30,537 nt of DNA from ZAX-1 sp046533095 (GCA_046533095.1 JAJQRA010000002.1:1-30537), one strand, 5' to 3'; numbered from the stretch's first letter, positions 7,267 through 14,709 are shown. The notes: generated by a model not told the origin, from the letters alone. Numbers and translations are program-made.

Positions 7267-8934
7267 GGGATGTCGTGTACGAAAATGCCGCACTTTTTCC
7301 TCATCTTCATTCTGTATTATATTTTTCGCTTTTATTGCCCCAGCTACCGCATAGCTCCATTTATGCGGTAGCACATTTAAAAACACATCAATGTGGTCTT
7401 TATCATGTACAATCATTTGATTTAACAGGTTTCTGAAAAATTTTTCATCAAACGTCATACCTTCGATTAACTCATTAATAACCGTAGTAATATCCAATAT
7501 CAATTCGTTCTGCTGTTTAGCGATAGTATCTTGTTTTTCGATACTGTTTATAATCTCATCAAGCTCATCTATTTCATTTTCACATTTTGTTCTTGCAATC
7601 ATAAATTCATCACGAGTAATACCCTCACTCATATAAAGTTCTATTAACCGTGACCGTTTATCTTCAACAATTCTGACTTTCCCTCTCAATTTATCAACAT
7701 CTGTACTATCTGCATCATGCGAAACAATATTTTTGATAGTAGCCATCATATTTTTTATAATCGTTTTCTTTTCCATTGCCAGACTGTTTGAAACAAGATA
7801 CATTATGTGTAGTGCATCTTCATTTCGTATGCTTTCAGAAGAACATCCGATATGGTTTCCGGCAGAATCAACCTTTTCCTTGCCATGTGCCGCACCTTCG
7901 TGACACCTCCACGATTTATACTTACTACTATCTTTGCGTGTCGTATATCTTGCCGAAAAAATATTACCACATTTGCCGCATTTTATTTTCCCCGAAAAAC
8001 AATAACGATTACTGTGTTTTGATTTGCCCTCTGATGATAACGCTCTTTCTTCAAGAATTTTATTTGCAATATTAAATATTTCACGACTGATTATTGGCTC
8101 GTGATGGTCTTTGATTATAACAAATTCTTCTTCGCCGTTGTTGTATTTTTTTTCATGCGAAAGGTAGTCGGGGGTATAAGTTTTTTTCTGAACGAGATCC
8201 CCACAGTATTTTTCATTTTTAAGGATTTTATAGATGACTGTATTTGTCCATATGGCATTCCCAGTCATTGTTTTATATCCTGCCTCACGAAGTTCACGGG
8301 CAATCGTATGTGAACCTTTCCCTTCATGCGTGAATTTTTCAAAGATTAAACGAACAATTTTCGCTCCATCCTCATTGATAAACATTTGACCATCCCGCAC
8401 ATCATATCCTAACATATCCCTGCCGAATACAACACCTTGTTCCATTTGCCTTTTTTGCCCCCATTTGACACGGTCAGAAGTCTTGCGGCTTTCCTCTTGT
8501 GCGATAGAAGACATAATAGTTAGCCGTAGTTCGGCATCTGCATCAAGTGTGTTGATATTATCATTCATAAATATTACGCCTACACCATGCTTTTTTAATT
8601 CGCGGGTATAATATACGCTATCAAGGGTATTTCTCGCAAAACGTGAAATTTCCTTTGTGATAATCAAATCAAATTCGCCTTGCTTAGCACAAGAAACCAT
8701 GCGGTTAAATGCTTTTCGCTTTTTTGTGCTTGTGCCGGACATACCTTCATCAGCAAAAATCTCATATAATTCCCAATCGGGATTACGTTCAATGTATTCT
8801 TTAAAATATCTTTGTTGGCTTTCAAATGAGTTTGCCTGGTCGTCCTTGTCCGTGGAAACACGACAATATGACGCAACTCGTTTTTTTGCATCAACAAATA
8901 GCCTTTGCTCATTTAATCTTTCATATTTGTTCAT
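7210..8934 (-). CDS. Large serine recombinase
   Basis: This 574-residue site-specific integrase/excisionase of the large serine family belongs to the same group as SpoIVCA and TnpX. The resolvase-type catalytic domain spans about residues 18-160, with nucleophile Ser27 in YCRVSTD and the ITKEISRFARN and LRLTIMSSIAQEESR motifs. A recombinase domain follows (about 170-290), then a zinc ribbon with a CGKCG pair and later Cys residues (about 315-375), a coiled coil (about 400-480) and a C-terminal tail. GGAAAGGGG lies about 8 nt before the start. The last ~20 codons, from about RHPNIGKK onward, are read from antisense cotJC, so the gene's 3' end lies across the junction. The enzyme is the obvious candidate for moving this element into and out of cotJC. 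Confidence 0.95.
   Translation of the reverse strand: MNKYERLNEQRLFVDAKKRVASYCRVSTDKDDQANSFESQQRYFKEYIERNPDWELYEIFADEGMSGTSTKKRKAFNRMVSCAKQGEFDLIITKEISRFARNTLDSVYYTRELKKHGVGVIFMNDNINTLDADAELRLTIMSSIAQEESRKTSDRVKWGQKRQMEQGVVFGRDMLGYDVRDGQMFINEDGAKIVRLIFEKFTHEGKGSHTIARELREAGYKTMTGNAIWTNTVIYKILKNEKYCGDLVQKKTYTPDYLSHEKKYNNGEEEFVIIKDHHEPIISREIFNIANKILEERALSSEGKSKHSNRYCFSGKIKCGKCGNIFSARYTTRKDSSKYKSWRCHEGAAHGKEKVDSAGNHIGCSSESIRNEDALHIMYLVSNSLAMEKKTIIKNMMATIKNIVSHDADSTDVDKLRGKVRIVEDKRSRLIELYMSEGITRDEFMIARTKCENEIDELDEIINSIEKQDTIAKQQNELILDITTVINELIEGMTFDEKFFRNLLNQMIVHDKDHIDVFLNVLPHKWSYAVAGAIKAKNIIQNEDEEKVRHFRTRHPNIGKKSGNFPIRHRISLG
7255..7272. other. Inferred attachment junction in cotJC
   Basis: The cotJC match ends at GATATTGGGA (7261-7270). 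Downstream sequence is element DNA. Large serine recombinases exchange at a central dinucleotide in a short core, so the core should lie in or next to this segment. The exact crossover cannot be fixed without the other junction. Confidence 0.55.
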
Positions 8935-8972
8935 TGGATTTACCCCTTTCCAGTATGTTAATACTATTATTA

Positions 8973-9001
8973 ATTATAAAATCCACACCCTAAAAAGTCT
9001 A
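8973..9001 (-). promoter_or_regulatory. Sigma-A-like promoter of the recombinase gene
   Basis: Read on the minus strand there is TAGACT (8996-9001), a 17-bp spacer and a perfect TATAAT (8973-8978), about 40 nt before the recombinase start. This looks like a vegetative promoter and does not point to purely sporulation-specific expression. Confidence 0.5.
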
Positions 9002-9053
9002 ATGTGCAAATTTTTATAATGCATCTTAAGTAGGGATACACTATAAATGTAAA

Positions 9054-9086
9054 TAGCCAAGCTCACAGCTTGGCTATCATTTTTTT
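9054..9086 (+). terminator. Hairpin with T-run between the recombinase and the 62-residue gene
   Basis: TAGCCAAGCT (9054-9063) pairs perfectly with AGCTTGGCTA (9067-9076) around a 3-nt loop. On the plus strand it is followed by seven T's (9080-9086), a good intrinsic terminator for antisense transcription. On the minus strand, the direction of the genes, it sits right after the stop of the 62-residue gene with a weak T-run and may only attenuate read-through. Confidence 0.6.
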
Positions 9087-9265
9087 ATATTCTGTTGGTG
9101 GTCTAAATCTTCAATACATCTCTCACATTGTGATAAAGTAAGAAGTTTACGGTCAGCCAATGATAGAAGTATTGACTTTTGATAATGCAGAATGAAATCA
9201 GCGTGCTTAACAGCATCAATCTTTGGGATTGGCTCACCAACATATACAAATTCACGATGTTTCAA
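9077..9265 (-). CDS. Small conserved element protein, 62 residues
   Basis: This small protein contains PIPKIDAVKHADFILHYQKS and SQCERCIEDL and has no membrane segment. The TTG start is preceded by AAAGGGGGTG at good spacing. It lies directly upstream of, and in the same direction as, the serine recombinase. I believe similar short proteins accompany clostridial large serine recombinases, but no function is known to me. A role as recombination directionality factor is possible purely from size and position. Confidence 0.7.
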   Translation of the reverse strand: MKHREFVYVGEPIPKIDAVKHADFILHYQKSILLSLADRKLLTLSQCERCIEDLDHQQNIKK

Positions 9266-9331
9266 TAGTCAACACCCCCTTTGGTAGAATATATTCATAT
9301 CTGCTTGTACCTTATTCCAGCAGGAGATGTC

Positions 9332-9693
9332 CTATTTGATTTCTAAATCAACGCTGATAGCCAATGCGTGATTGATGCCGCTTATCATTTTTACATCAAT
9401 CCGCCCAATGTAATCTTTCAACCGCTTCTTGTCAATCGTGCGGATTCGTTCAAGCAAGATAATAGATGGCGTTTCAAGACCGTTTTCAGCTTCTAAATAG
9501 CAATGGGTAGGTAGTTTCGCCTTTTGGTTTGGTTTGCTTTGCCTGTAATAGCTGCTACAATGGCCGTTTGGCTGTGCTTATTGCCTATGTTGTTCTGAAT
9601 AACAAGTACAGGGCGATTGTCACCTTGTTCTGAGCCGATTACGGGGTTTAAATCGGCATAATACATATTGCCCCTTAAAATGTTTCTTTCCAT
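9332..9693 (-). pseudogene. MazF/PemK toxin, frameshifted
   Basis: The first ~58 codons read as a MazF/PemK endoribonuclease start (RGNMYYADLNPVIGSEQGDNRPVLVIQN, AIVAAITGK). The frame then breaks near 9510-9520 and stops at 9493. In another frame the family continues as LPTHCYLEAENGLETPSI, ERIRTIDKKRLKDYIG and INHALAISVDLEIK, ending at 9332. A small indel in the run around ACCAAAAGGCG explains both pieces. AGGAGGTCG upstream is intact. It is a paralogue of the intact toxin at 9943-10290, and no MazE-like antitoxin is adjacent. Confidence 0.85.
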
Positions 9694-9743
9694 ATATAAA
9701 CGACCTCCTACTGCTTGGATATTTTTCGTCAGTTTAACAACGA

Positions 9744-9893
9744 TTAGGCTGCTTGTGAAACGTGCGAACCAGGCTTTCCATACCTCTGTTGCACATTTGA
9801 CAAAGTGGTTTTGTTGATCAGCCCACGCTCGTAAAGTATCTGAATCAGCAAAGGTGCTGCAAAGCTCTTGTTTACCATGTTCCTTTTCTCCAT
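9744..9893 (-). CDS. 49-residue protein between two MazF genes
   Basis: A short open frame begins at ATG 9893, preceded by AGGGGGAGA, and reads MEKRNMVNKSFAAPLLIQIL, then YERGLINKTTLSNVQQRYG, ending GSHVSQAA. It lies 49 bp downstream of the intact mazF and 50 bp upstream of the broken one, on the same strand, so it belongs to the same transcription unit. I recognise the style of short proteins found beside clostridial element recombinases but not the function. It could be an antitoxin-like partner or a DNA-binding accessory, and neither is shown. Confidence 0.65.
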   Translation of the reverse strand: MEKRNMVNKSFAAPLLIQILYERGLINKTTLSNVQQRYGKPGSHVSQAA

Positions 9894-9942
9894 CTCGTTC
9901 TCCCCCTATTTAAAAAGCAACGCTCCTGTGCGTTCCGATTTC

Positions 9943-10290
9943 CTATTTCAAGCCCAAGCTAATGGCTAGGGCTTGGTCTATACCTGCCATTTCTTTTGCA
10001 CTTAATACTCCTTGGAATTCTTTGAGCCGAACTTTATCTATCGTGCGTATCTGTTCTAAAAGCACAAGGGAAGGCTTGTCCAATACTCCCGTATCGACAA
10101 GGCAATGGGTGGGCAGCTCTGCTTTCTCAAAAATTTTGCTTGTTATCGGTGCAGTAATTACTGTTGGGCTGTACCGGTTGCCTGTATCATTTTGTAGGAT
10201 AAGGACGGGGCGCACCCCACCCTGCTCACTGCCGCGTGTAGGCGACAGGTCAGCGTAGTAGATATCCCCGCGTTTTACTTGTCTTTTCAT
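9943..10290 (-). CDS. MazF/PemK-family endoribonuclease toxin
   Basis: This 115-residue toxin is a probable sequence-specific mRNA interferase. It has the family opening VKRGDIYYADLSPTRGSEQGGVRPVLILQND, the GNRYSPTVITAPITSK strand with Arg and Thr-rich active-site context, LPTHCLV and EQIRTIDKVRLKEF, and a full C-terminus. The start at 10290 is chosen over 10320 because GGAGGAAGAT precedes it. It is the first gene of a run of five on the minus strand ending with the recombinase. No MazE-type antitoxin is upstream, so it is either an orphan or paired with an unrecognised partner such as the 49-residue protein. Confidence 0.9.
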   Translation of the reverse strand: MKRQVKRGDIYYADLSPTRGSEQGGVRPVLILQNDTGNRYSPTVITAPITSKIFEKAELPTHCLVDTGVLDKPSLVLLEQIRTIDKVRLKEFQGVLSAKEMAGIDQALAISLGLK

Positions 10291-10490
10291 ATCTTCCTCC
10301 GTCTGGTTATTTTGAAACAAAGCAATTACAATTTATAAGTAGTACAGTGCATCAGGCTGGCTGTTTACGGACGTGTAGATTTGATTCCTTTTGTCCTTTG
10401 TGCCAGCCTGCTGCATCGCTGTATTTATATTGCATCTTGTCTGTATTTGTCCCCGACACCCGCAGACTGCGGATTTCATCAGACGGTTGA

Positions 10491-10750
10491 CAGCGTATCA
10501 GCCTCACGGGCATCTTTGGCCCCTCCGGGGATCTCCCCAAGCTGCCCTCACTTGTTGCGGCGGTTTTACCGCTCGACTTTATGACCGGGCAGGAGTAGCA
10601 TTATCCCTGTGCTTGTCGTCGCCGTAGCGGAGGCTATCCGCTATCTACAGCCCGATATTTTTTCGCTATCCCTTTTTGGAGGTCATTGCGTATCTGCTGA
10701 CGTGGCTCACGCTTATCACGATGGCACAGTTCAAGTATCCGATGAAATGA
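10491..10750 (+). pseudogene. Remnant coding fragments, unidentified
   Basis: The 10297-10871 interval has no intact gene. Two protein-like stretches can be read on the plus strand in different frames. One is about 35 codons ending LPLDFMTGQE (10491-10598). The other is 40 codons with a hydrophobic helix ending LTLITMAQFKYPMK (10628-10750). They look like frameshifted ends of element proteins, the second of a membrane protein. I cannot name the family. Confidence 0.3.
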
Positions 10751-10808
10751 ATATGCAGTTGTCAAGGAACGTGAAAAGACAATCGCTTCCATTCATCCAA
10801 GGGGTAAT

Positions 10809-10843
10809 CCAAAGAAGTGAAACTTGTCCTTTCACTTCTTTGG
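10809..10843. terminator. Perfect 14-bp hairpin after the sigma-like gene
   Basis: CCAAAGAAGTGAAA (10809-10822) and TTTCACTTCTTTGG (10830-10843) pair perfectly around a 7-nt loop, 29 bp downstream of the sigma-like gene's stop on the minus strand. No clear T-run follows on either strand, so it may be a terminator or an RNA-stabilising stem. Confidence 0.45.
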
Positions 10844-10871
10844 AACAGGGGAGGTGTTTAGGCAGGGTATT

Positions 10872-11396
10872 TTAAAAAAATTTCTTCAATTTTTTTATCG
10901 CCGACTCCAAGCTTTCATGGACAGCTTGCCGGGTGGTATCCTCCAAATCGGCGATTTCATATTCAGATAAACCCTCAAAATAATAGAGGGACAGGCGTTT
11001 TTGTTGTATCAAAGTGAGCTGGTTCATTGCCCTGTGCAGCCTCTGGGCTTCGGTTTTGGCGACCACCTCATCGACAACCGGATTTTCCTTTACATCAGAA
11101 AAAAATTCCGTAATGCCTTCCTCATAGCCAAAGAAGTCATGGTACAGACTGTCGCGCTTCTTGAACTTTCCATCGTTTTGACGGTATTCCCTGATGGCTT
11201 CCCACTGGCTGTGACTGAAAATGATGAAAGGACAGTATGTCTTAAGCTCCTCAAATTTCCCAAGGAGCACTGATTCAGGCAGTTCTGACACAACCGCCCA
11301 TTTTTCCGTGCCAACAAAGCCCGGATACTCCGCTTTCAGGCTGATAACCCTGTATTCTTTTTCTTTTTTGTCTTCATTTTTATTTTCGTTTTTCAC
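10872..11396 (-). CDS. Sigma-70-like regulator (region 4 helix-turn-helix)
   Basis: This 174-residue protein has a lysine/glutamate-rich start, a middle segment without clear homology, and a C-terminal sigma region 4-like helix-turn-helix (QLTLIQQKRLSLYYFEGLS, then YEIADLEDTTRQAVHESL). Such proteins occur in clostridial integrative elements and are thought to direct polymerase to element promoters. The GTG at 11396 is chosen over the TTG at 11444 because AAGGAGG lies 8 nt upstream of it. The gene sits alone between two hairpins, downstream of the ImmA/IrrE block and upstream of the MazF-recombinase run. Confidence 0.75.
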   Translation of the reverse strand: MKNENKNEDKKEKEYRVISLKAEYPGFVGTEKWAVVSELPESVLLGKFEELKTYCPFIIFSHSQWEAIREYRQNDGKFKKRDSLYHDFFGYEEGITEFFSDVKENPVVDEVVAKTEAQRLHRAMNQLTLIQQKRLSLYYFEGLSEYEIADLEDTTRQAVHESLESAIKKLKKFF

Positions 11397-11491
11397 TTTC
11401 GTAACCTCCTTGATTTCCGAATCTGGTTGGCTGTTCAGAATCAAGGGTTACGGGTACTTGGCGATGTATGGCTGCCACTTAACGGACATGG

Positions 11492-11526
11492 AAAAAAGCC
11501 CTTTCCGCCGTTACAGCAGAAAGGGC
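11492..11526 (-). terminator. Intrinsic terminator downstream of the zinc-ribbon gene
   Basis: On the minus strand GCCCTTTC, a 13-nt loop and GAAAGGGC are followed by TTTTTT (plus-strand A-run 11492-11497). This is a good rho-independent terminator for the immA to zinc-ribbon transcript coming from the right. Confidence 0.7.
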
Positions 11527-11553
11527 CATTTTTCAAGTCATAAGAAGCACAAA

Positions 11554-11603
11554 GAGCCGTAGAAACTGCGTTATCCTAAGATAACGCCTGCTTCTTACGG
11601 CTC
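11554..11603. other. Long stem-loop (two-part stem)
   Basis: GAGCCGTA (11554-11561) pairs with TACGGCTC (11596-11603), and inside it GCGTTATC (11568-11575) pairs with GATAACGC (11580-11587) around CTAA. The parts between are partly complementary too. It lies next to the terminator in a gene-free spacer and may be a structured RNA or a second termination stem. The remaining spacer up to 11728 is AT-rich with short degenerate repeats of an ATTAGTCATT type. Confidence 0.5.
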
Positions 11604-11728
11604 TCGGTCGTTCGATGGCCACTCTGACCACCATCGCTGTGCTCGGCTTGAATTTATTTATTAAGTTGTGGATATAGTATTAATCATTAAGTCTTCGTCA
11701 TTGAGTATTAGTTATTTCCCATTGAACA

Positions 11729-12016
11729 TTAGTCATTGGAAATCCGAAAGCTAAGGGGCGTACCTGGCGTAAGGTTATAGACGGTCATCTCCTTGCATTT
11801 CTGGCACTTTACCTTGACGTGCCCACCTGTATCTGCATATGCCTCCGCCACGATATAGCCGCAATGTGGACATTTCAGATGTCGGCAGTCAAGCGATTCG
11901 GCATCCTGCTTTGCCTTATTCATTTTCATTAGGATATCTTTCGGGATAATGTTCACGCTAAATCTTCTTTGCTCATTCCTATTGATCATTTTCTTCATAA
12001 ACTGCTGTTCATTCAT
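11729..12016 (-). CDS. Zinc-ribbon protein downstream of ImmA/IrrE
   Basis: This 95-residue protein has a zinc-ribbon: CPHCGY at mid-protein, then about 18 residues and CQKCK, reminiscent of Com-like or DNA/RNA-binding ribbons. The start is taken at 12016 because ATGAATGA overlaps the stop of the ImmA/IrrE gene (12009-12011) and GGAGGGG lies 9 nt upstream. The longer frame from 12085 would overlap by 77 nt. The upstream region repeats a near-copy of GGAGGGA...ATGAA, so a start near 12052 is also possible. Translational coupling suggests it works with the peptidase or repressor system. Confidence 0.7.
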   Translation of the reverse strand: MNEQQFMKKMINRNEQRRFSVNIIPKDILMKMNKAKQDAESLDCRHLKCPHCGYIVAEAYADTGGHVKVKCQKCKEMTVYNLTPGTPLSFRISND

Positions 12017-12776
12017 ATTGGTTGTCCCCTCCACAGGCTGTTGCCCGTTCATGTTGTCTATTCCCTCCATAATTTTCCGCTTCATCTGCTACAAGGCAAT
12101 CCCCCTGTGGGCGTATATCCACCATGTTCAATTCTTTTAGGCGTATGGTCAAGGCTTGCTTCGACACTCCTAGAAATGCGGCGATGTCGCAGAGCATCCG
12201 CTTATCTGTTTTCGTCATATAGTCTCCGTAAAGCATTAGTCTACCCTGCGGATGGAAGCGGTACATAACAAGCTCCATAAGACCATAAGGCATCAATAGG
12301 GCAGCACCTAGCTGATTGGCATTGTACTCGTCAGGCGCGTTCAATTTCTTAATTTGTGCCAAAGTATGCTGATTCTCCGAATTGAAATAGCTCCTGTAGC
12401 AAAGTTGGACTTTGTGCTTTTGGATGTCAAACAGCAGCTGATGGGCACATTCATGGGCAATGGAAAACCGCTGCCTGCCCCTTAGCCGGCTGTTCTCGGA
12501 AAGGGACTGCTCAATCAGGAGCGTTTTCTTTGGGAGCATTACAATGTCCATATTCCCATTTCTGGGTAGTTTCAATGACGTATCCCTGCATGATGTCACG
12601 CCGAGTACCCTGCCGGAATCGGAAAGCTTCTCATATTTAAGTGCAAATCCGCAGTATTCTGTTGCAAACCTTTCAATGTCTATGGGGGCAAACTCCGGGT
12701 ACCCGTGCTTATAAAAATCGCGGACCAGTGTTTCCGCAATACGTTCAATATCTGATGGTGCAAGTATTTCGTTCAA
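12009..12776 (-). CDS. ImmA/IrrE-family metallopeptidase
   Basis: This 255-residue zinc peptidase has the motif HECAH at residues 108-112 (FSIAHECAHQLLFD). In the family, ImmA cleaves or antagonises an XRE-type repressor to induce mobile-element genes. The N-terminal region (IDIERFATEYCGFALKYEKL) and the post-catalytic segment with NQLGAALLMP fit the domain. A helix-turn-helix-like C-terminal part (IAAFLGVSKQALTIRLKEL) follows. The gene is divergent from an XRE repressor with shared operator boxes and is translationally coupled to the zinc-ribbon gene. Its likely job is control of element excision or transfer in response to stress. Confidence 0.9.
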   Translation of the reverse strand: MNEILAPSDIERIAETLVRDFYKHGYPEFAPIDIERFATEYCGFALKYEKLSDSGRVLGVTSCRDTSLKLPRNGNMDIVMLPKKTLLIEQSLSENSRLRGRQRFSIAHECAHQLLFDIQKHKVQLCYRSYFNSENQHTLAQIKKLNAPDEYNANQLGAALLMPYGLMELVMYRFHPQGRLMLYGDYMTKTDKRMLCDIAAFLGVSKQALTIRLKELNMVDIRPQGDCLVADEAENYGGNRQHERATACGGDNQYE

Positions 12777-12857
12777 TTTTTATCCTCCGTTTATTTTCGG
12801 TTCGACGAACCAGCGCCAAACGTCCTTTGCTTTATCATGTAGTTTTAAATAAACCTC

Positions 12858-12886
12858 TTGACTGCAATATAATTCACTGATATAAT
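12858..12886 (+). promoter_or_regulatory. Sigma-A promoter of the XRE repressor gene
   Basis: TTGACT (12858-12863), a 17-bp spacer and TATAAT (12881-12886) form a near-consensus promoter pointing toward the repressor gene. The first operator-like box lies immediately downstream of the -10. Confidence 0.8.
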
Positions 12887-12888
12887 TG

Positions 12889-12957
12889 TATTCAGAAGTT
12901 ATTTGCAATAACTATTGTATCACTATTCAGAAATTTGTCAATAGCTATTCGGAAGTT
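12889..12957. promoter_or_regulatory. Three repeated operator-like boxes
   Basis: The 12-bp box TATTC[AG]GAA[GA]TT occurs at 12889-12900, 12924-12935 and 12946-12957. The first is just downstream of the rightward -10. The second lies in the spacer of the leftward promoter, and the third overlaps the region upstream of it. This placement suits autoregulation by the XRE protein and control of immA. Confidence 0.75.
12914..12941 (-). promoter_or_regulatory. Sigma-A promoter of the ImmA/IrrE operon
   Basis: On the minus strand TTGACA (12936-12941), a 16-bp spacer and TACAAT (12914-12919) point toward immA. One operator-like box sits within the spacer, so repressor binding should block the promoter. 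Confidence 0.75.
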
Positions 12958-12994
12958 TATTATTTTTTTTGCAAGGAGACAAGGAGAACAAACA

Positions 12995-13441
12995 ATGACA
13001 TTTGGTGAAAAAGTTAGACAAGCAAGGATTGCACTGAACCTGTCCCAGACCGAGCTTGCCGATAAGACAGGGCTATCGGAACGTTCCCTCTATACCTACG
13101 AACAGACAAACACGATGCCACGTGCGGGCAATATCAAAAAGCTTGCGGAGGCCTTGAACGTGTCGGTCAGCTACCTCCTTGACGAGGAGGAAAGCGACAA
13201 TCAAAAGAATATTGACCAGGACCTGTTTTTGGTCAATGTCAAAAACGAGTTCGGCTACCGTGGCGCAAGGGAAGCTACGGCACTGCTCGAGAAAGCATCT
13301 GCGCTGTTTGCAGGCGGCGAACTGGACGACGAGGCGAAGGACGTATTCTTCCAGTCGCTTATGGAAGTTTATTTAAAATCCAAAGCGGAGGCCAGGGAAA
13401 AGTTCACGCCTAAAATGCGCAAAAGCCGGAAGCCGCAATAA
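12995..13441 (+). CDS. XRE-family transcriptional repressor
   Basis: This 148-residue DNA-binding protein has an N-terminal helix-turn-helix of the Cro/CI type at about residues 3-60 (FGEKVRQARIALNLSQTELA, TGLSERSLYTYEQTNTMP, LAEALNVSVSYLLDEEE). A helical C-terminal part of about 80 residues follows. The start at 12995 is preferred to the upstream frame because AAGGAG lies 8-12 nt before it. It is divergent from the ImmA/IrrE gene, with the boxes at 12889-12957 between them. It most likely represses both promoters and is itself relieved by the peptidase. Confidence 0.92.
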   Translation: MTFGEKVRQARIALNLSQTELADKTGLSERSLYTYEQTNTMPRAGNIKKLAEALNVSVSYLLDEEESDNQKNIDQDLFLVNVKNEFGYRGAREATALLEKASALFAGGELDDEAKDVFFQSLMEVYLKSKAEAREKFTPKMRKSRKPQ

Positions 13442-13593
13442 GCCTCATTTCAGATATACAAATGCCGTATAAATGTGCAGGCACTGGTAGTAGAGACCAG
13501 GCACGTTGCAGATGTACATGAATAGGCTATACTAAGCTGGACAAATATTTGCCGAACAGGTAAAATAGGAAACATCAAAAACAGGAGGCAAAT

Positions 13594-13872
13594 ATGGGGC
13601 AAACGTACACAGACGATTTCAAGATAAAAATCGCACAGCTACGAGAGAGTGGGAAAAGCATCAGTGGCCTAATGCGAGAATACAAGCTCGCGAAGTCAAC
13701 AATCAGCACATGGCACACGCAATACTGCAACAGCGGGTCATTCAAGGCCGCAGACGATCTAAGCGATGAAGGGAAGGAACTGAAAGCGTTGCGCAAGGAA
13801 AACAAGCAGTTGAAGATGGAGGTAGGCATTTTAAGGCAAGCGGCGCTGATAATGGGACGAAACGGCGGGTAA
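13594..13872 (+). CDS. IS3-family transposase OrfA
   Basis: This 92-residue protein has a helix-turn-helix (YTDDFKIKIAQLRESGKS, LAKSTISTWHTQY) and the coiled coil ending ELKALRKENKQLKMEVGILRQAA, as in OrfA of IS150-like IS3 elements. It binds the terminal repeats and, when fused to OrfB by -1 frameshifting, forms the active transposase. The frame appears intact, but OrfB is broken, so the element cannot make active transposase by itself. Confidence 0.9.
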   Translation: MGQTYTDDFKIKIAQLRESGKSISGLMREYKLAKSTISTWHTQYCNSGSFKAADDLSDEGKELKALRKENKQLKMEVGILRQAALIMGRNGG

Positions 13873-14709
13873 TCGCGTCGAACTCGCATAAATACAGTAT
13901 CAGCGCAATGTGCAAAGCTCTACACATGTAAAGGAGCAGCTGCTATTACAAAGATGCAGAGGCAACAGCAGGCACGGTGTTGGAAAATGCGGCCATCCAT
14001 GAGTTCTACCTGAGCCACAGCAATTACGGCACACGCAAGCTGAAGATACAGCCAAGCCGCAAGCAGAACGAGCATGGGGCATGCAAGGTGTCACGCCGTC
14101 GAATCAGGTATATCATGGACAGATATGGGCTTGTGTCAAAATACACCCTGAAGCATTCGAAGAAGCATAAAGGCACTGTGAACGAGGGCCCGATACCCAA
14201 CAAGGTTGAGCGCAGGTTCAGCGGCAGGAAGCCATTGGAGGTTGTTGTAAGCGACCTTACATATATATGTTAGGTGCGCAGGGAAGTGGCATCGCACCTG
14301 CGTGCTGGTTGACCTGCACGGCCATAAAATAATCGGATCGGCGGTCGGCAGGCAAAAGGACGCAAAGCTTGTGCGGACGGCATTTTACGAAGTGCAGGCC
14401 GATTTGCGCCGGATAGGGATATTTCATACAGGCAGGGGCAGTGAATTCAAAGACCAGATCATTGATGGAATCATTGACGCGTTTGGCATAGCACGCAGCA
14501 TCTCTGCCAAAGGGACGCCAATCGGCAACGCTGTGGCAGAATCCATGTATAGCATTGTGAAGACCGGGTTTGCTTATGGCGAAGGGTTTGCTGATTACCC
14601 ACAGCTGGATCTGAGATGGTTCGACTACGTGAACCGGTACAGCAATGTGAGAATACATGGGAGTCTGGGGTACGTCACCCCATCAGGGTTTGAGCGGCTT
14701 CATTCGTGA
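13860..14709 (+). pseudogene. IS3-family transposase OrfB, disrupted
   Basis: Reading from KRRVIASNSHKYSISAMCKAL in the -1 frame relative to orfA, the protein hits an in-frame TAA soon after LHM. It continues as an integrase-type core with YGTRKLKI and RRRIRYIMDRYGLVSKY, then VVVSDLTY, where the first catalytic Asp lies. A second break follows near 14270 (TAG). The rest resumes in another frame with VLVDLHGHKIIG, HTGRGSEFKD and GTPIGNAVAESMYSI, carrying the other Asp/Glu region. At least two lesions make it non-functional. Confidence 0.88.

Noticed and set aside
10352..10540. 62-residue minus-strand frame
   Set aside because: Basic low-information sequence antisense to more protein-like plus-strand debris; no start signal.
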